This document shows, piece by piece, positions 1 through 6,702 of a DNA stretch of 11,042 bases. The notes beneath the pieces were generated by a model. The model was given only the letters and a program-made list of their open reading frames with translations. It was not told the origin of the DNA and ran no database searches. Source of the DNA: JBBRMW01 sp038239365 (lineage in GTDB: Bacteria > Chloroflexota > Anaerolineae > Aggregatilineales > UBA2796); contig JBBSEU010000203.1 of NCBI GenBank assembly GCA_038239365.1, positions 1 through 11,042 on the forward strand, read 5' to 3'. Positions within the stretch are counted from its first letter, which is position 1. Each line of letters starts with the position of its first letter. The position numbers and the translations under genes are program-made.

Positions 1-144
1 ACTACGCGGCGTTAGTTTGTCATTTTGTAAATAATCTGTGACCGAATCATGGCTCACTCCTTCTAGGTGGTCAGCCAAATTTGAACACATATAATTATCT
101 GACGTGCTGATCAGATATTCGATATACTCGCGTCGGTTTATCAT
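1..144 (-). CDS. DDE-type transposase, N-terminal 48 codons (runs off the window start)
   Basis: Reading the minus strand from an ATG at 144 gives an uninterrupted frame of exactly 48 codons to base 1, beginning MINRREYIEYLIS and continuing through NLADHLEGVSHDSVTDYLQ. This resembles the N-terminal region of DDE transposases common in Cyanobacteria and Chloroflexota (IS701/IS4-like; recalled similarity, family not certain), which start with a short helical DNA-binding segment carrying a C-x-NLA-HLEG-SHD signature. The catalytic acidic residues would lie outside the window. An AGGA sits only a few bases before the ATG. Codon use is more AT-rich than in the neighbouring genes, as expected for a mobile element. 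The element's end must lie between 144 and roughly 195, where host coding sequence resumes; I could not define the terminal inverted repeat or target duplication because the other end is absent. Confidence 0.6.
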   Translation of the reverse strand, partial: MINRREYIEYLISTSDNYMCSNLADHLEGVSHDSVTDYLQNDKLTPRS

Positions 145-173
145 TTCCTGAGATTAACCGCTTTTTACCCTAA

Positions 174-371
174 GCGAAAGTCCTGTTTACTTCAAAATGC
201 GACATTGAGAAAGACCTCAATGCAGCGCGTCCACTACTGGCAAACGCGGCGTTTGCGGCGGCCTGGGCAGAAGGCCGCGCCATGAGCCTCGATCAGGCGG
301 TGGCCTATGCGCTGGATTATGCAAAAGGCGTTAAACCGCAATCATTAAGTGAGGTTGGCGGTGTTGCGTGA
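174..371 (+). pseudogene. 3' remnant of a large LuxR/adenylate-cyclase-type regulator, truncated by the adjacent IS
   Basis: The frame open from 174 to the TGA at 369-371 encodes a short tail containing ARPLLANAAFAAAWAEGRAM and then SLDQAVAYALDYA. This 'AAF-AAAWAEGRAM-L-QAVAYAL' ending is characteristic of the last TPR-like helices of large Chloroflexota ATPase regulators (LuxR/AfsR or guanylate-cyclase hybrids); that assignment is family recall. There is no plausible start or N-terminal part: upstream of about residue 8 the translation loses the family look and then meets a stop at 171-173, beside the transposase. The simplest reading is that the insertion removed or separated the rest of the gene. 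The first few codons (174-194) may belong to the element's end. Confidence 0.55.
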
Positions 372-408
372 AAGATGGCACAATTGCTGACCGCGAAACT
401 CAGCCATT

Positions 409-417
409 AGAAGGAAG
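409..417 (+). promoter_or_regulatory. Ribosome binding site deciding the serA start
   Basis: AGAAGGAAG lies 10 nt before the ATG at 428. A GTG at 368 in the same frame would add 20 residues (from MKDGTIADRE) that do not belong to the dehydrogenase fold, so 428 is preferred; there the protein begins directly with the first beta strand (MVHILIPD). Confidence 0.65.
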
Positions 418-427
418 TCAGTACCCT

Positions 428-1399
428 ATGGTTCATATTCTGATCCCGGATAATCTCGATAAAGCCGGGTTGAACATTCTGAGCAATACCCCCGGCGTCA
501 CCATTCAGGCGGCGGCCAAGATGAGCCGCGATGAAGTGATCGCCGCGCTCCCGGACGCCGACGCGCTGATCATTCGCAGCGCCACTAAAGTTGACGGCAA
601 AATGCTGGATGCCGCGCCCAAGTTGAAGTTCGTAGGGCGCGCAGGCGTTGGTGTGGATAACGTCGATCTGCCAGCGGCCACTGAACGCGGCGTGGTGGTC
701 ATGAACGCGCCGGACGGCAACACCATCGCCACCGCTGAACTGGCACTCGGCTTGATGCTCTCGGTAGCGCGCTTCATCCCGACAGCACACGCTTCGTTAC
801 AATCCGGCCAATGGGATCGAAAGAGTTTCACGGGTTCGGAGCTGCGAAACAAGACGCTCGGCGTAATCGGTTTTGGGCGCGTCGGGCGTGCCATTGCCAA
901 ACGCGCACAAGCCTTCGAGATGACCGTCATCGCCTACGATCCGTATCTCCCCGCCGATGCCGGGAAAGCGTTGAATGTATTGCTCGTTACGCTGGATGAA
1001 CTTTACCAGCAGGCCGATTTCATCACCCTGCACGCACAGGTCAGCGACGAAAACAAGCACATGATCAACGCCCAGAGCATCGCCAAAATGAAAAAGGGCG
1101 TTCGGATCATCAATGCAGCGCGCGGCGCACTGGTCAACGAGGCTGATCTGGCCGAAGCGATCAAGGCTGGACAGGTAGCGGGCGCGGGGATCGATGTGTA
1201 CAACGACGAGCCGCCCGAAGCCGGGAATCCGCTCATCAATCTGAAAGGCGTTGTGCATACGCCGCACCTGGGTGCCAGCACGATTGAGGCGCAGGACGAG
1301 GTAGCCGTTCAGATCGCGCAGCAGGCGTTGGATGCGCTGTTCAAAAACGAGTACAAAAACGTTGTCAATCCCGACGTGCTGAAACGTCAAAAAGCCTGA
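428..1399 (+). CDS. serA: D-3-phosphoglycerate dehydrogenase-like NAD-dependent 2-hydroxyacid dehydrogenase (short form)
   Basis: A protein of 323 residues in the D-isomer-specific 2-hydroxyacid dehydrogenase family. It is expected to oxidise 3-phosphoglycerate to 3-phosphohydroxypyruvate with NAD in the cytoplasm, the first step of the phosphorylated serine pathway. Seen in the sequence: N-terminal catalytic half-domain (1-95), 'GRAGVGVDNVD' substrate-side motif (70-80), Rossmann dinucleotide loop GFGRVG (148-153), and the catalytic triad in order: Arg232 in INAARGAL, Glu261 in YNDEPPE, His280 in HTPHLGAST. The HLGASTIEAQDEVA segment is the pattern typical of SerA rather than lactate or glyoxylate enzymes. 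The protein stops after the returning helix (VVNPDVL), so it lacks the ASB and ACT domains through which long SerA proteins are inhibited by serine. No other serine-pathway gene is visible nearby. A different D-2-hydroxyacid substrate cannot be excluded. Confidence 0.85.
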   Translation: MVHILIPDNLDKAGLNILSNTPGVTIQAAAKMSRDEVIAALPDADALIIRSATKVDGKMLDAAPKLKFVGRAGVGVDNVDLPAATERGVVVMNAPDGNTIATAELALGLMLSVARFIPTAHASLQSGQWDRKSFTGSELRNKTLGVIGFGRVGRAIAKRAQAFEMTVIAYDPYLPADAGKALNVLLVTLDELYQQADFITLHAQVSDENKHMINAQSIAKMKKGVRIINAARGALVNEADLAEAIKAGQVAGAGIDVYNDEPPEAGNPLINLKGVVHTPHLGASTIEAQDEVAVQIAQQALDALFKNEYKNVVNPDVLKRQKA

Positions 1400-1402
1400 T
1401 TC

Positions 1403-1425
1403 GCCTGGGACTCAATGTCACAGGC
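1403..1425 (+). terminator. Possible transcription terminator after serA
   Basis: Four bases past the serA stop, GCCTG-G-GAC and GTC-A-CAGGC form a hairpin of eight pairs with one G.A mismatch and a TCAAT loop. There is no T-tract, so this is a weak candidate supported mainly by position, just ahead of the promoter for the next gene. Confidence 0.35.
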
Positions 1426-1450
1426 AACTGTGCGCGCTCTAGACGAATAT

Positions 1451-1479
1451 TTGACACAACAGAACAAACGAGCTAAATT
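1451..1479 (+). promoter_or_regulatory. Sigma-70 type promoter for the VOC gene
   Basis: A perfect -35 TTGACA (1451-1456), a 17-nt spacer and a -10 TAAATT (1474-1479, four of six consensus bases). The predicted start is near 1486, giving a leader of about 30 nt before the ATG at 1516. It implies the VOC gene is transcribed separately from serA. Confidence 0.55.
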
Positions 1480-1515
1480 CAGGGCGGGTTCTCTTGCAGG
1501 AAGGATGTGTTCACT

Positions 1516-1872
1516 ATGTTGAATCTAAATTCCATTATGGTCGGGACGAAGCAGTCCAAAGCGTTAGTGGCGTTCTATGAAAAGGTTATTGGACGGCCAC
1601 CGGATATGGCCGACGCTGAGAATGGTTTCTCTGGATGGCAAGTTGGCGGCGCGTATTTTTCTGTCCTGGAACATTCCGAAATGGGGGGCAACACCAAAGA
1701 CCCCGGACGCCTGATGTTTAATTTTGAAACCACAGAAGTCAAGGAAGAATTTGACAGAATTAAGGCGGCGGGCGCTACCGTCATACGCGAACCCTCTGCG
1801 ATGGGTGGCGGGTGGCTGGCGACACTGGCTGACCCGGATGGGAACTATTTTCAACTGGTAACCCCGATGTGA
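1516..1872 (+). CDS. VOC-superfamily (glyoxalase/bleomycin-resistance fold) small protein
   Basis: A protein of 118 residues with the vicinal-oxygen-chelate fold: beta strand 'LNLNSIMVGT', helix with 'LVAFYEKVIGRPP' (18-29), the strand 'FSGWQVGGAYFSVLEH', then the second babb unit 'LMFNFETTEVKEEFDRIKAAGATVI' region (66-90) and the closing DPDGNYFQLVTP (106-117). The length fits one VOC monomer, which normally dimerises. The last metal ligand, usually Glu in 'DPDGN-x-x-E-L', is Gln113 here, and the His normally in the first strand is absent, so a classical metal-dependent glyoxalase I activity is doubtful; a binding or resistance role is possible. Substrate unknown. The start at 1516 is chosen because AGGAAGG (1498-1504) sits 11 nt upstream; an in-frame GTG at 1507 would leave only 2 nt. 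It has its own promoter at 1451-1479. Confidence 0.75.
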   Translation: MLNLNSIMVGTKQSKALVAFYEKVIGRPPDMADAENGFSGWQVGGAYFSVLEHSEMGGNTKDPGRLMFNFETTEVKEEFDRIKAAGATVIREPSAMGGGWLATLADPDGNYFQLVTPM

Positions 1873-1881
1873 TCGTAAGTT

Positions 1882-1903
1882 GCCGGGGACTTGAGTCCCC
1901 GGC
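1882..1903. terminator. Hairpin between convergent genes, probable bidirectional terminator
   Basis: GCCGGGGAC and GTCCCCGGC form a perfect nine-pair GC-rich stem around a TTGA loop. It lies ten bases after the VOC stop and just downstream of the stop of the convergent ferritin-like gene at 1910. It could serve both strands. Neither side has a clear T-tract, so intrinsic termination is an inference from stem strength and position. Confidence 0.55.
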
Positions 1904-1909
1904 GCGGTA

Positions 1910-2512
1910 CTACTTGACGATGAAGCCACCTGCCGCTGCCAGGATTTCGCTTTGCGATTTGGGGGTATCGAAGGCCGCCGGGAAGGGCGATGCGCCAGTG
2001 ATGAAGTTCAGGAATGAGGCGTGGCGTGCTTCGACAGTGGCGATGGTAGCGGCTGCGGTGAGCAAACCGGGGTCTTTGATCGCTGTGACAGCGCCCGTAT
2101 AGGCACTTACGCCCGTGTTTTCCAGGAGTGCGGCCACTTTCAGGAAACTATTGGCGTTGGTGTAGGGGAAGCTGTATTTCAGTTCGCCAACGGGCGTGCC
2201 ACCCAACTTCTGAATGACCGACGTGAGCGTATCGACGTGCGTTTTCTCATGGTCACGGATCGCCTCAAAGTAGCCGCGCGCAATCCGATCACCCGAAATG
2301 GCGTTAAAGCTCGACAGCTTGTTCAGGCCATCACGATAAAACGCATATTCAAGGTGTTCAAGCGTGAGCGCGTAGTTCAGCGCATCAATATCGCTTGCGC
2401 CCTGAGCCAGTGTGGGACGAAAACCCAGGAAAGCTTCCGCGCCAATCATGGATGCACCAACTGCGGCGACACCATACTTGAGAACGTTACGACGGGACAT
2501 CTGGTTTGACAT
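1910..2512 (-). CDS. Tat-exported ferritin-like domain protein
   Basis: A protein of 200 residues starting MSNQMSRRNVLKYG. The SRRNVLK segment (residues 6-12) matches the twin-arginine export motif and is followed by a hydrophobic stretch (VAAVGASMIGAEAFLGF), so the folded protein is probably exported with its metal already bound. The mature part is a four-helix ferritin-like domain of the Ferritin_2 (desiccation-related) type: helix motif LEHLEYAFY (Glu52, Glu55), IRDHEKTH (Glu89, His92) and ATVEARH (Glu161, His164), which together give the paired E and E-x-x-H ligands of a di-metal site. The usual role of this group is unknown; metal storage or oxidative/stress protection are possibilities. 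Start at 2512 is chosen because GAGGAA on the minus strand (2519-2524) is 6 nt upstream; extending to 2563 would add residues before the Tat signal. It lies downstream of the TetR gene on the same strand, 157 bp away. Confidence 0.8.
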   Translation of the reverse strand: MSNQMSRRNVLKYGVAAVGASMIGAEAFLGFRPTLAQGASDIDALNYALTLEHLEYAFYRDGLNKLSSFNAISGDRIARGYFEAIRDHEKTHVDTLTSVIQKLGGTPVGELKYSFPYTNANSFLKVAALLENTGVSAYTGAVTAIKDPGLLTAAATIATVEARHASFLNFITGASPFPAAFDTPKSQSEILAAAGGFIVK

Positions 2513-2621
2513 TTTCTGTTCCTCAATTAACTTTTCGCGTACAAATAGTGCTACGCCCCCCAAAGCGAGATCGGATTGAAAAGTGCAGATGAGTAAACTT
2601 TAATGAATTTAAGAAATCCGT

Positions 2622-2633
2622 TAACGCTAGTTA
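2622..2633. promoter_or_regulatory. Operator-like inverted repeat upstream of the ferritin-like gene
   Basis: TAAC-GCTA-GTTA is an inverted repeat with the same half-sites and the same 4-nt gap as the core of the palindrome over the TetR start point (3267-3282). It is about 110 bp upstream of the ferritin-like start and between the two minus-strand genes. Binding by the neighbouring TetR protein is an inference; a 4+4 bp match can arise by chance. I could not identify a convincing promoter for the ferritin-like gene in 2513-2669. Confidence 0.35.
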
Positions 2634-2669
2634 TGACGTAAGATGCGTAGAATTTAATTGCAGAGGCCG

Positions 2670-3254
2670 CTAACGTTTGAGTAGGCCGTTCAAAACCGAT
2701 TCGGCCATCAGGTTAGCAACTTCGTCAGGTGACAGACGACCATCGGGGCGATACCAGCGCCGAATCGCATTGAGCGCGCCAAGCACGTACAAAGTTGCAA
2801 AGCGTTCATCCGGGATCGCAAAATCGTCCGATTCGATCCCAGCGTGAATCAGCGCCTGAAAACGCTGCTCATAGGCATCCCGCCGCGCCGCGAATTCCTG
2901 CCGCCGTTCATCGCCCAAATGTCGCCACTCATCGAAATAGACCGCCGCCGCGCCCAACTGATTCATAATGACGCTGACATGCGCGATCATCGCCTCACGC
3001 AGCTTTTCGATAGGCGGCAGATCGCGCGCCCAGACCACATCCTGCGCGGCAATGAACGTGTCAATCGCATCGATGGCGATCTCCCACAACAAATCCTCTT
3101 TGCCGTGAATGTGCGCGTATAAGCTGCCGCCGCCCGACAGTTCCATTTTGTCGGCGATGTGGCGCATCGACGTTGCCAGATAGCCGCGCGTGCGAAATAA
3201 TTCCTCGGCGGCCAGTCGAATCTGATCGCGGCGAGTGGTGCTGCCGTTGGACAT
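2670..3254 (-). CDS. TetR/AcrR-family transcriptional regulator
   Basis: A protein of 194 residues with a canonical N-terminal TetR DNA-binding domain: 'RRDQIRLAAEELFRTRGY' (8-25), the helix-turn-helix 'TSMRHIADKMELSGGGSLYAHI' span (28-49), and the closing HGKEDLLWEI. The rest (about 60-194) is the helical ligand-binding and dimerisation domain, with 'YFDEWRHLGDERRQEFAARRDAYEQRF' forming a typical long helix and 'RRWYRPDGRLSPDEVANLM' near the end, a pattern common in TetR proteins linked to fatty-acid or acyl-CoA catabolism. The effector is unknown. The gene has a strong promoter with an operator-like palindrome across the start point, so negative autoregulation is likely. The ferritin-like gene on the same strand and the divergent membrane protein gene at 3437 are candidate targets. 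Confidence 0.88.
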   Translation of the reverse strand: MSNGSTTRRDQIRLAAEELFRTRGYLATSMRHIADKMELSGGGSLYAHIHGKEDLLWEIAIDAIDTFIAAQDVVWARDLPPIEKLREAMIAHVSVIMNQLGAAAVYFDEWRHLGDERRQEFAARRDAYEQRFQALIHAGIESDDFAIPDERFATLYVLGALNAIRRWYRPDGRLSPDEVANLMAESVLNGLLKR

Positions 3255-3266
3255 GAATTACCCTGA

Positions 3267-3282
3267 CCTAACAAGCGTTAGG
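3267..3282. promoter_or_regulatory. TetR operator candidate, perfect palindrome over the tetR start point
   Basis: CCTAAC-AAGC-GTTAGG is a perfect 6-4-6 inverted repeat lying 13-28 bp upstream of the TetR start codon and immediately downstream of the -10 box on the minus strand, covering the predicted +1 near 3280. This is the classic position for steric autorepression by a TetR dimer. Confidence 0.65.
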
Positions 3283-3286
3283 CCGG

Positions 3287-3315
3287 ATTATAGGGTTTAC
3301 ATCTCCGTGTGTCAA
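3287..3315 (-). promoter_or_regulatory. Consensus sigma-70 promoter of the TetR gene
   Basis: On the minus strand a perfect -35 TTGACA (plus-strand 3310-3315) is followed by a 17-nt spacer and a perfect -10 TATAAT (3287-3292). Both hexamers and the spacing match consensus exactly. A promoter this strong on a regulator gene makes sense only if it is repressed, which fits the palindrome at 3267-3282. Confidence 0.75.
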
Positions 3316-3331
3316 TCACACCCTGCACAAT

Positions 3332-3345
3332 ATCCTCACAAGGAT
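3332..3345. repeat. Short inverted repeat in the divergent intergenic region
   Basis: ATCCT-CACA-AGGAT is a perfect 5-4-5 inverted repeat about 17 bp upstream of the tetR -35 box and about 90 bp before the membrane protein start. It could be a regulator site, but it is short and unrelated to the TetR palindrome. No clear plus-strand promoter is visible in 3283-3436. Confidence 0.2.
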
Positions 3346-3436
3346 GAGAAAACGATTTGTAGAATTCCCGGCAGCGAATAACCAGGAGTACACTTCCGTT
3401 GCGCCGCCGTGAGCAGTTTTGTAAGGTTCGGTATCA

Positions 3437-5584
3437 GTGAATAGCTACACCGCCCAGACACCCCGCAGCCGATCATCAATCACTCGTTTGCATCTGCTGG
3501 TGATCGTCTTCTACGGACTCATCGCCTTTCTGGTGCTGAATCGCTTGTTGTTCAACGCATCAACGCTTGTGCCGTCTGGCCCGCTCAACGATTACGATCA
3601 GTTCACATGGAACAATTGGTGGATCGGTTATGCGTTGGGGACGCTGCACGTCGATCCATATTTTACCAATTACATCCTGTATCCATTTCAGCACAACCTC
3701 TCGATGCACGCGCTGACGCCGATCCTGTACCCGATTTACGCCGTACTTCACCCGTTCCTGAGCGATCCGGCCACCATGAATGTGATCCTGTGGGGATCGT
3801 TCGTGGCGACGGGGACGGTCACGTTTGTGTTCGTGCGGCGCTTCACCGCGAATCTTCCAGCAGCCTTAATCGGCGGTCTGATCTTCATGGTTTCGCCCGC
3901 GATGATCGATCACGCCGTCAATTTTCACGCCAATTTGTGGTTCATGTTCTGGTTTCCGGCGATCCTGCTGCTCTGGGATCGCGTGGCCGTCACCGAGTCG
4001 CGCAGCAAAGCGATCCTCTGGGCGCTGATCTTTGGTCTGGGCATGTGGGGCTTGTGGATGACCGATCTGGAATTCCTGATCTGGTCGCCGTTCATCGTTA
4101 TTCCCTTTGGAATCCTGACGTTAGTGCAGGCCAAATCGCCCGAACGCCGCATCCGAGTAGGTCTGCTCGGCATCCTGTCGATGATCGTCATGTCGGCCTT
4201 GCTGCTGATCTCGCCGCTGCCTGCGCTGCTCAAAGGCGATCCGGTGGGCATCACGTCGCCAGCCGGATACAGCACCGTCCGCCGTTTCAGTATGCCACTT
4301 TCGGCACTGCTGTTTGCCCCCGGCGATGCAGATCGCGGGATTGGTCGTGTGATCGTTGCCGCCACCCTGATCGCGCTTTTCGTGCGCCCCAAACGCCCGA
4401 TCCGCTGGTTCTGGTTTGCCATTGCCATTCCGCCGTTGATTTTGGCGCTTGGCTCGGATGTGCAGATCGCCGGGGCAGAAATCCCGCTGCCCTATCGGGT
4501 GCTGCACAGTCTTTTCAATGGGTTGTATCGCTGGCCGTCGCGTTTTGCCCCGCTCGGTACACTGGCCTTGATTATTTTCGTGGGGCTGTCGTTTCGGCGA
4601 TGGCGCTATTCATTGTCGGCTCTGCTGGTCTTGATGATCCTGATCGACGGCAACCTGCTCTCACCGTTCCCGGTAGAAAAACCCGTCGAAGATTACGCCA
4701 TCTATCACCAAATCGGCGCGGAACAGGATAACTACGTTGTCTTGTTTGTACCCATGACCGCACACTCCGGTTGGGCACAGGTTGGCGGTATTTTGGGGCA
4801 GCGCGCCCAATACCTGCAAATCTACACGCACAAACCGCAAATCAACGGCGGACTGTCGCGCATCCCGGACATTGAACACACCATGTACGAGCAGCCGCCC
4901 TTGTACAGTTTCCTATCTGGCACGCACGAATTCATCAAGGAGCAACCGCCTTTTGATGCTGCCGCCGCCTCGAACGCCCTTTCACAGATCATCCGCGATT
5001 GGCCGATTGGCTACGTGACGATTCACCTGTCGTGGCTTGAGCCGGAACGTATTTTGCCGATTCTCGGCTTCTTCAACACCCAACCCGATTTGTGTCTGAT
5101 CAGTCAGGAAAAAGACGTGATCGCGTACCGGGCACGTTCGCGCGGCTGCCCGAACCTTGCGCCACAGGGCGAAACGGAAATTCAGTTTGGCAGCATGGGC
5201 GATGAACGCTACCTGATCGAAGGCTTTTACGCGCGCGAAAACATTGGCGGCGCGATGGGGCGCTGGAGTCGGGCGACGGTTCGGCTAATAATGCCACTCG
5301 ACTCATCGCGCAATTACACGCTGACGCTGCGCGCGCTGGCCTTTGGCAAGGGGCGAACCGTCACGGCCAATGCCAACGGTCACGATCTCGGCACGCTCAC
5401 ACTCACCGATGACTGGTCAACCCAAACGATCCAGCTTCCGGCAGCGGCACTCGATCCATCGGGCGATTTGATAGTAACCTTGCAAGCCAACGGCGAAGGA
5501 TCACCCGCTCAGAGCGGCTCAGCCGATGAGCGGATATTGTCCGTCGCCTACCAGTGGTTGAAAGTGACGCCCGAACAAAAATAA
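3437..5584 (+). CDS. Polytopic GT-C-like membrane protein with a C-terminal beta-sandwich-like domain
   Basis: A protein of 715 residues. The first 410 residues hold about 11-12 hydrophobic membrane segments (for example 18-39, 115-134, 141-157, 166-180, 192-208, 211-230, 241-265, 303-316, 322-338, 371-385, 391-405). The first external loop contains NDYDQFTWNNWW (51-62), with acidic residues where GT-C glycosyltransferases carry their catalytic Asp, and LYPFQHNLSMH (81-91) follows; RWPSRFAPL (365-373) precedes the last membrane pair. These features resemble bacterial GT-C enzymes that move sugars from polyprenyl-phosphate carriers outside the membrane; this is family resemblance, not proof of activity. 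Residues 412-570 are a soluble region and about 580-710 look like a beta-sandwich (alternating strands, 'YTLTLRALAF', 'VTANANGHDLGTLTL', 'IVTLQANG'), possibly carbohydrate-binding. The start is a GTG with a weak GTAAGG ribosome site 10 nt upstream. It is divergent from the TetR gene across 182 bp. Confidence 0.6.
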   Translation: MNSYTAQTPRSRSSITRLHLLVIVFYGLIAFLVLNRLLFNASTLVPSGPLNDYDQFTWNNWWIGYALGTLHVDPYFTNYILYPFQHNLSMHALTPILYPIYAVLHPFLSDPATMNVILWGSFVATGTVTFVFVRRFTANLPAALIGGLIFMVSPAMIDHAVNFHANLWFMFWFPAILLLWDRVAVTESRSKAILWALIFGLGMWGLWMTDLEFLIWSPFIVIPFGILTLVQAKSPERRIRVGLLGILSMIVMSALLLISPLPALLKGDPVGITSPAGYSTVRRFSMPLSALLFAPGDADRGIGRVIVAATLIALFVRPKRPIRWFWFAIAIPPLILALGSDVQIAGAEIPLPYRVLHSLFNGLYRWPSRFAPLGTLALIIFVGLSFRRWRYSLSALLVLMILIDGNLLSPFPVEKPVEDYAIYHQIGAEQDNYVVLFVPMTAHSGWAQVGGILGQRAQYLQIYTHKPQINGGLSRIPDIEHTMYEQPPLYSFLSGTHEFIKEQPPFDAAAASNALSQIIRDWPIGYVTIHLSWLEPERILPILGFFNTQPDLCLISQEKDVIAYRARSRGCPNLAPQGETEIQFGSMGDERYLIEGFYARENIGGAMGRWSRATVRLIMPLDSSRNYTLTLRALAFGKGRTVTANANGHDLGTLTLTDDWSTQTIQLPAAALDPSGDLIVTLQANGEGSPAQSGSADERILSVAYQWLKVTPEQK

Positions 5585-5623
5585 TGCGATAAGCTAGCGA
5601 AGAAACGTAACTTCACAGAACAT

Positions 5624-5630
5624 AAGGAGG
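5624..5630 (+). promoter_or_regulatory. Strong ribosome binding site deciding a TTG start
   Basis: AAGGAGG, a near-perfect anti-Shine-Dalgarno complement, lies 7 nt before the TTG at 5638. The codons that follow (KRH then a hydrophobic run) give a good signal peptide, so TTG is taken as the true start. Confidence 0.75.
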
Positions 5631-5637
5631 GGCAATT

Positions 5638-6681
5638 TTGAAGCGTCATTTGACTATATTCTTTTTAATATCATTTGGTTGGTTGGCTCATCCATCAGGC
5701 CTTAGCATACTCCCCGCCGAACAACCATGTTATATCACGCGCACGCTCTGGCGTCCTGGCAGCAACGAAATCGCCCTGACCTTTTATGAATCGAGTGATA
5801 TTGAAATTATTGATGCGAACACCCTCGCTACCCTGTTCACATTGAAATCGCCTTCGCTAGTCGCGCCTGCTTTGGGCGTTTCGGATTTGAAATGGAGTCC
5901 TGATGGGCGTTTTTTGGCAAGCGCCTTTGAAGATAATGTCCTCCACATTTGGGATTTGTCTGAGAGCGTGATTAAACCCCCGCTGGTTATCGAGCATAGA
6001 GGTCATTTTCCAAGATTATCATGGAATCCAGATAGTGATAAATTAGCAACAGCATGGGCGGGCCGCGACGAGCCACGTTTAATTCTAATCTGGGATACAT
6101 ACACAGGTGATTTACTGGCGCATAGGGAAAATCCATTCGATCAGATGGAGAGTCGCAACGAATTTCACTGGGTGTTATGGAGTCCAGACGGCAAATATTT
6201 GGCATCCGCCAATAATAGCGGTCAAATCATTTTGTGGGATGGGTCTACGTATATTCCGATAATTGCCTTTTTAAACGTTTATTCTACAAATTCGCGCTTT
6301 GTGTTAGGAACATGGAGTCCAGATAGCTCCAAATTTGCCAGCGTGAACTGCGCTGCGTCCAGCGGCAATGGTTCTTGTCATCTTTGGTTCCTGGAAGTCA
6401 ACACCTTACGAACGACTGAATTGTTCTACAAAGAAGGTCAGGACTCGTTTTTTTCAGCACCGCTAAGCTGGAGTCCAAACGGCAGATTCCTGGCGGTTAG
6501 CAATTATGCGGTTCAAGCCGTTCAGGTTTGGGATACGATCACTCATACATGGGTGGCGATGATTAAAGCGTCGGAAAATGAGGTCTCGTCGATTAGTTGG
6601 AGTCCTGATAGCAACTGGCTTGCATTTACCGATGGAGAACTGCATATCGTCAACATCTGGCAGGCAATGGACACTTTTTAA
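5638..6681 (+). CDS. Secreted seven-bladed WD40 beta-propeller protein
   Basis: A protein of 347 residues. Residues 1-20 (MKRHLTIFFLISFGWLAHPS) form a signal peptide or anchor without a lipobox. The rest is a WD40 propeller with seven repeats, each marked by W-S/N-P-D/N and most ending in a WD-like dipeptide: blades begin around residues 38 (WRPGSNEIA, degenerate), 86 (WSPDGRFLAS to IWD), 129 (WNPDSDKLAT to IWD), 181 (WSPDGKYLAS to LWD), 226 (WSPDSSKFAS to LWF), 278 (WSPNGRFLAV to VWD) and 321 (WSPDSNWLAF to IWQ). Seven blades make one closed propeller with no extra domain, so it is probably a binding scaffold outside the cytoplasm. The partner is unknown. It starts 53 bp after the GT-C-like gene and might be co-transcribed with it, but its base composition is markedly more AT-rich, suggesting separate acquisition. 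No terminator is obvious after it; the duplicated hisZ leader follows within 25 bp. Confidence 0.8.
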   Translation: MKRHLTIFFLISFGWLAHPSGLSILPAEQPCYITRTLWRPGSNEIALTFYESSDIEIIDANTLATLFTLKSPSLVAPALGVSDLKWSPDGRFLASAFEDNVLHIWDLSESVIKPPLVIEHRGHFPRLSWNPDSDKLATAWAGRDEPRLILIWDTYTGDLLAHRENPFDQMESRNEFHWVLWSPDGKYLASANNSGQIILWDGSTYIPIIAFLNVYSTNSRFVLGTWSPDSSKFASVNCAASSGNGSCHLWFLEVNTLRTTELFYKEGQDSFFSAPLSWSPNGRFLAVSNYAVQAVQVWDTITHTWVAMIKASENEVSSISWSPDSNWLAFTDGELHIVNIWQAMDTF

Positions 6682-6702
6682 TATTTTCACTAACTGTCGT
6701 TC

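Noticed and set aside
368..427. In-frame GTG at 368 as the serA start, overlapping the upstream stop as GTGA
   Set aside because: The extra 20 residues do not fit the dehydrogenase fold and there is a better ribosome site before the ATG at 428.
2021..2509. A 162-codon plus-strand open frame opposite the ferritin-like gene
   Set aside because: The minus strand has the Tat signal and complete ferritin ligand set; the plus frame is a shadow.
3607..4731. A 374-codon open frame in another plus-strand frame inside the GT-C-like gene
   Set aside because: The translation is Arg/His/Ser-rich shadow sequence with no membrane or domain pattern, whereas the chosen frame gives coherent membrane segments.
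5638..5720. Lipoprotein signal on the WD40 protein
   Set aside because: The only nearby cysteine (residue 31) is not preceded by a lipobox; an ordinary signal peptide or anchor fits better.
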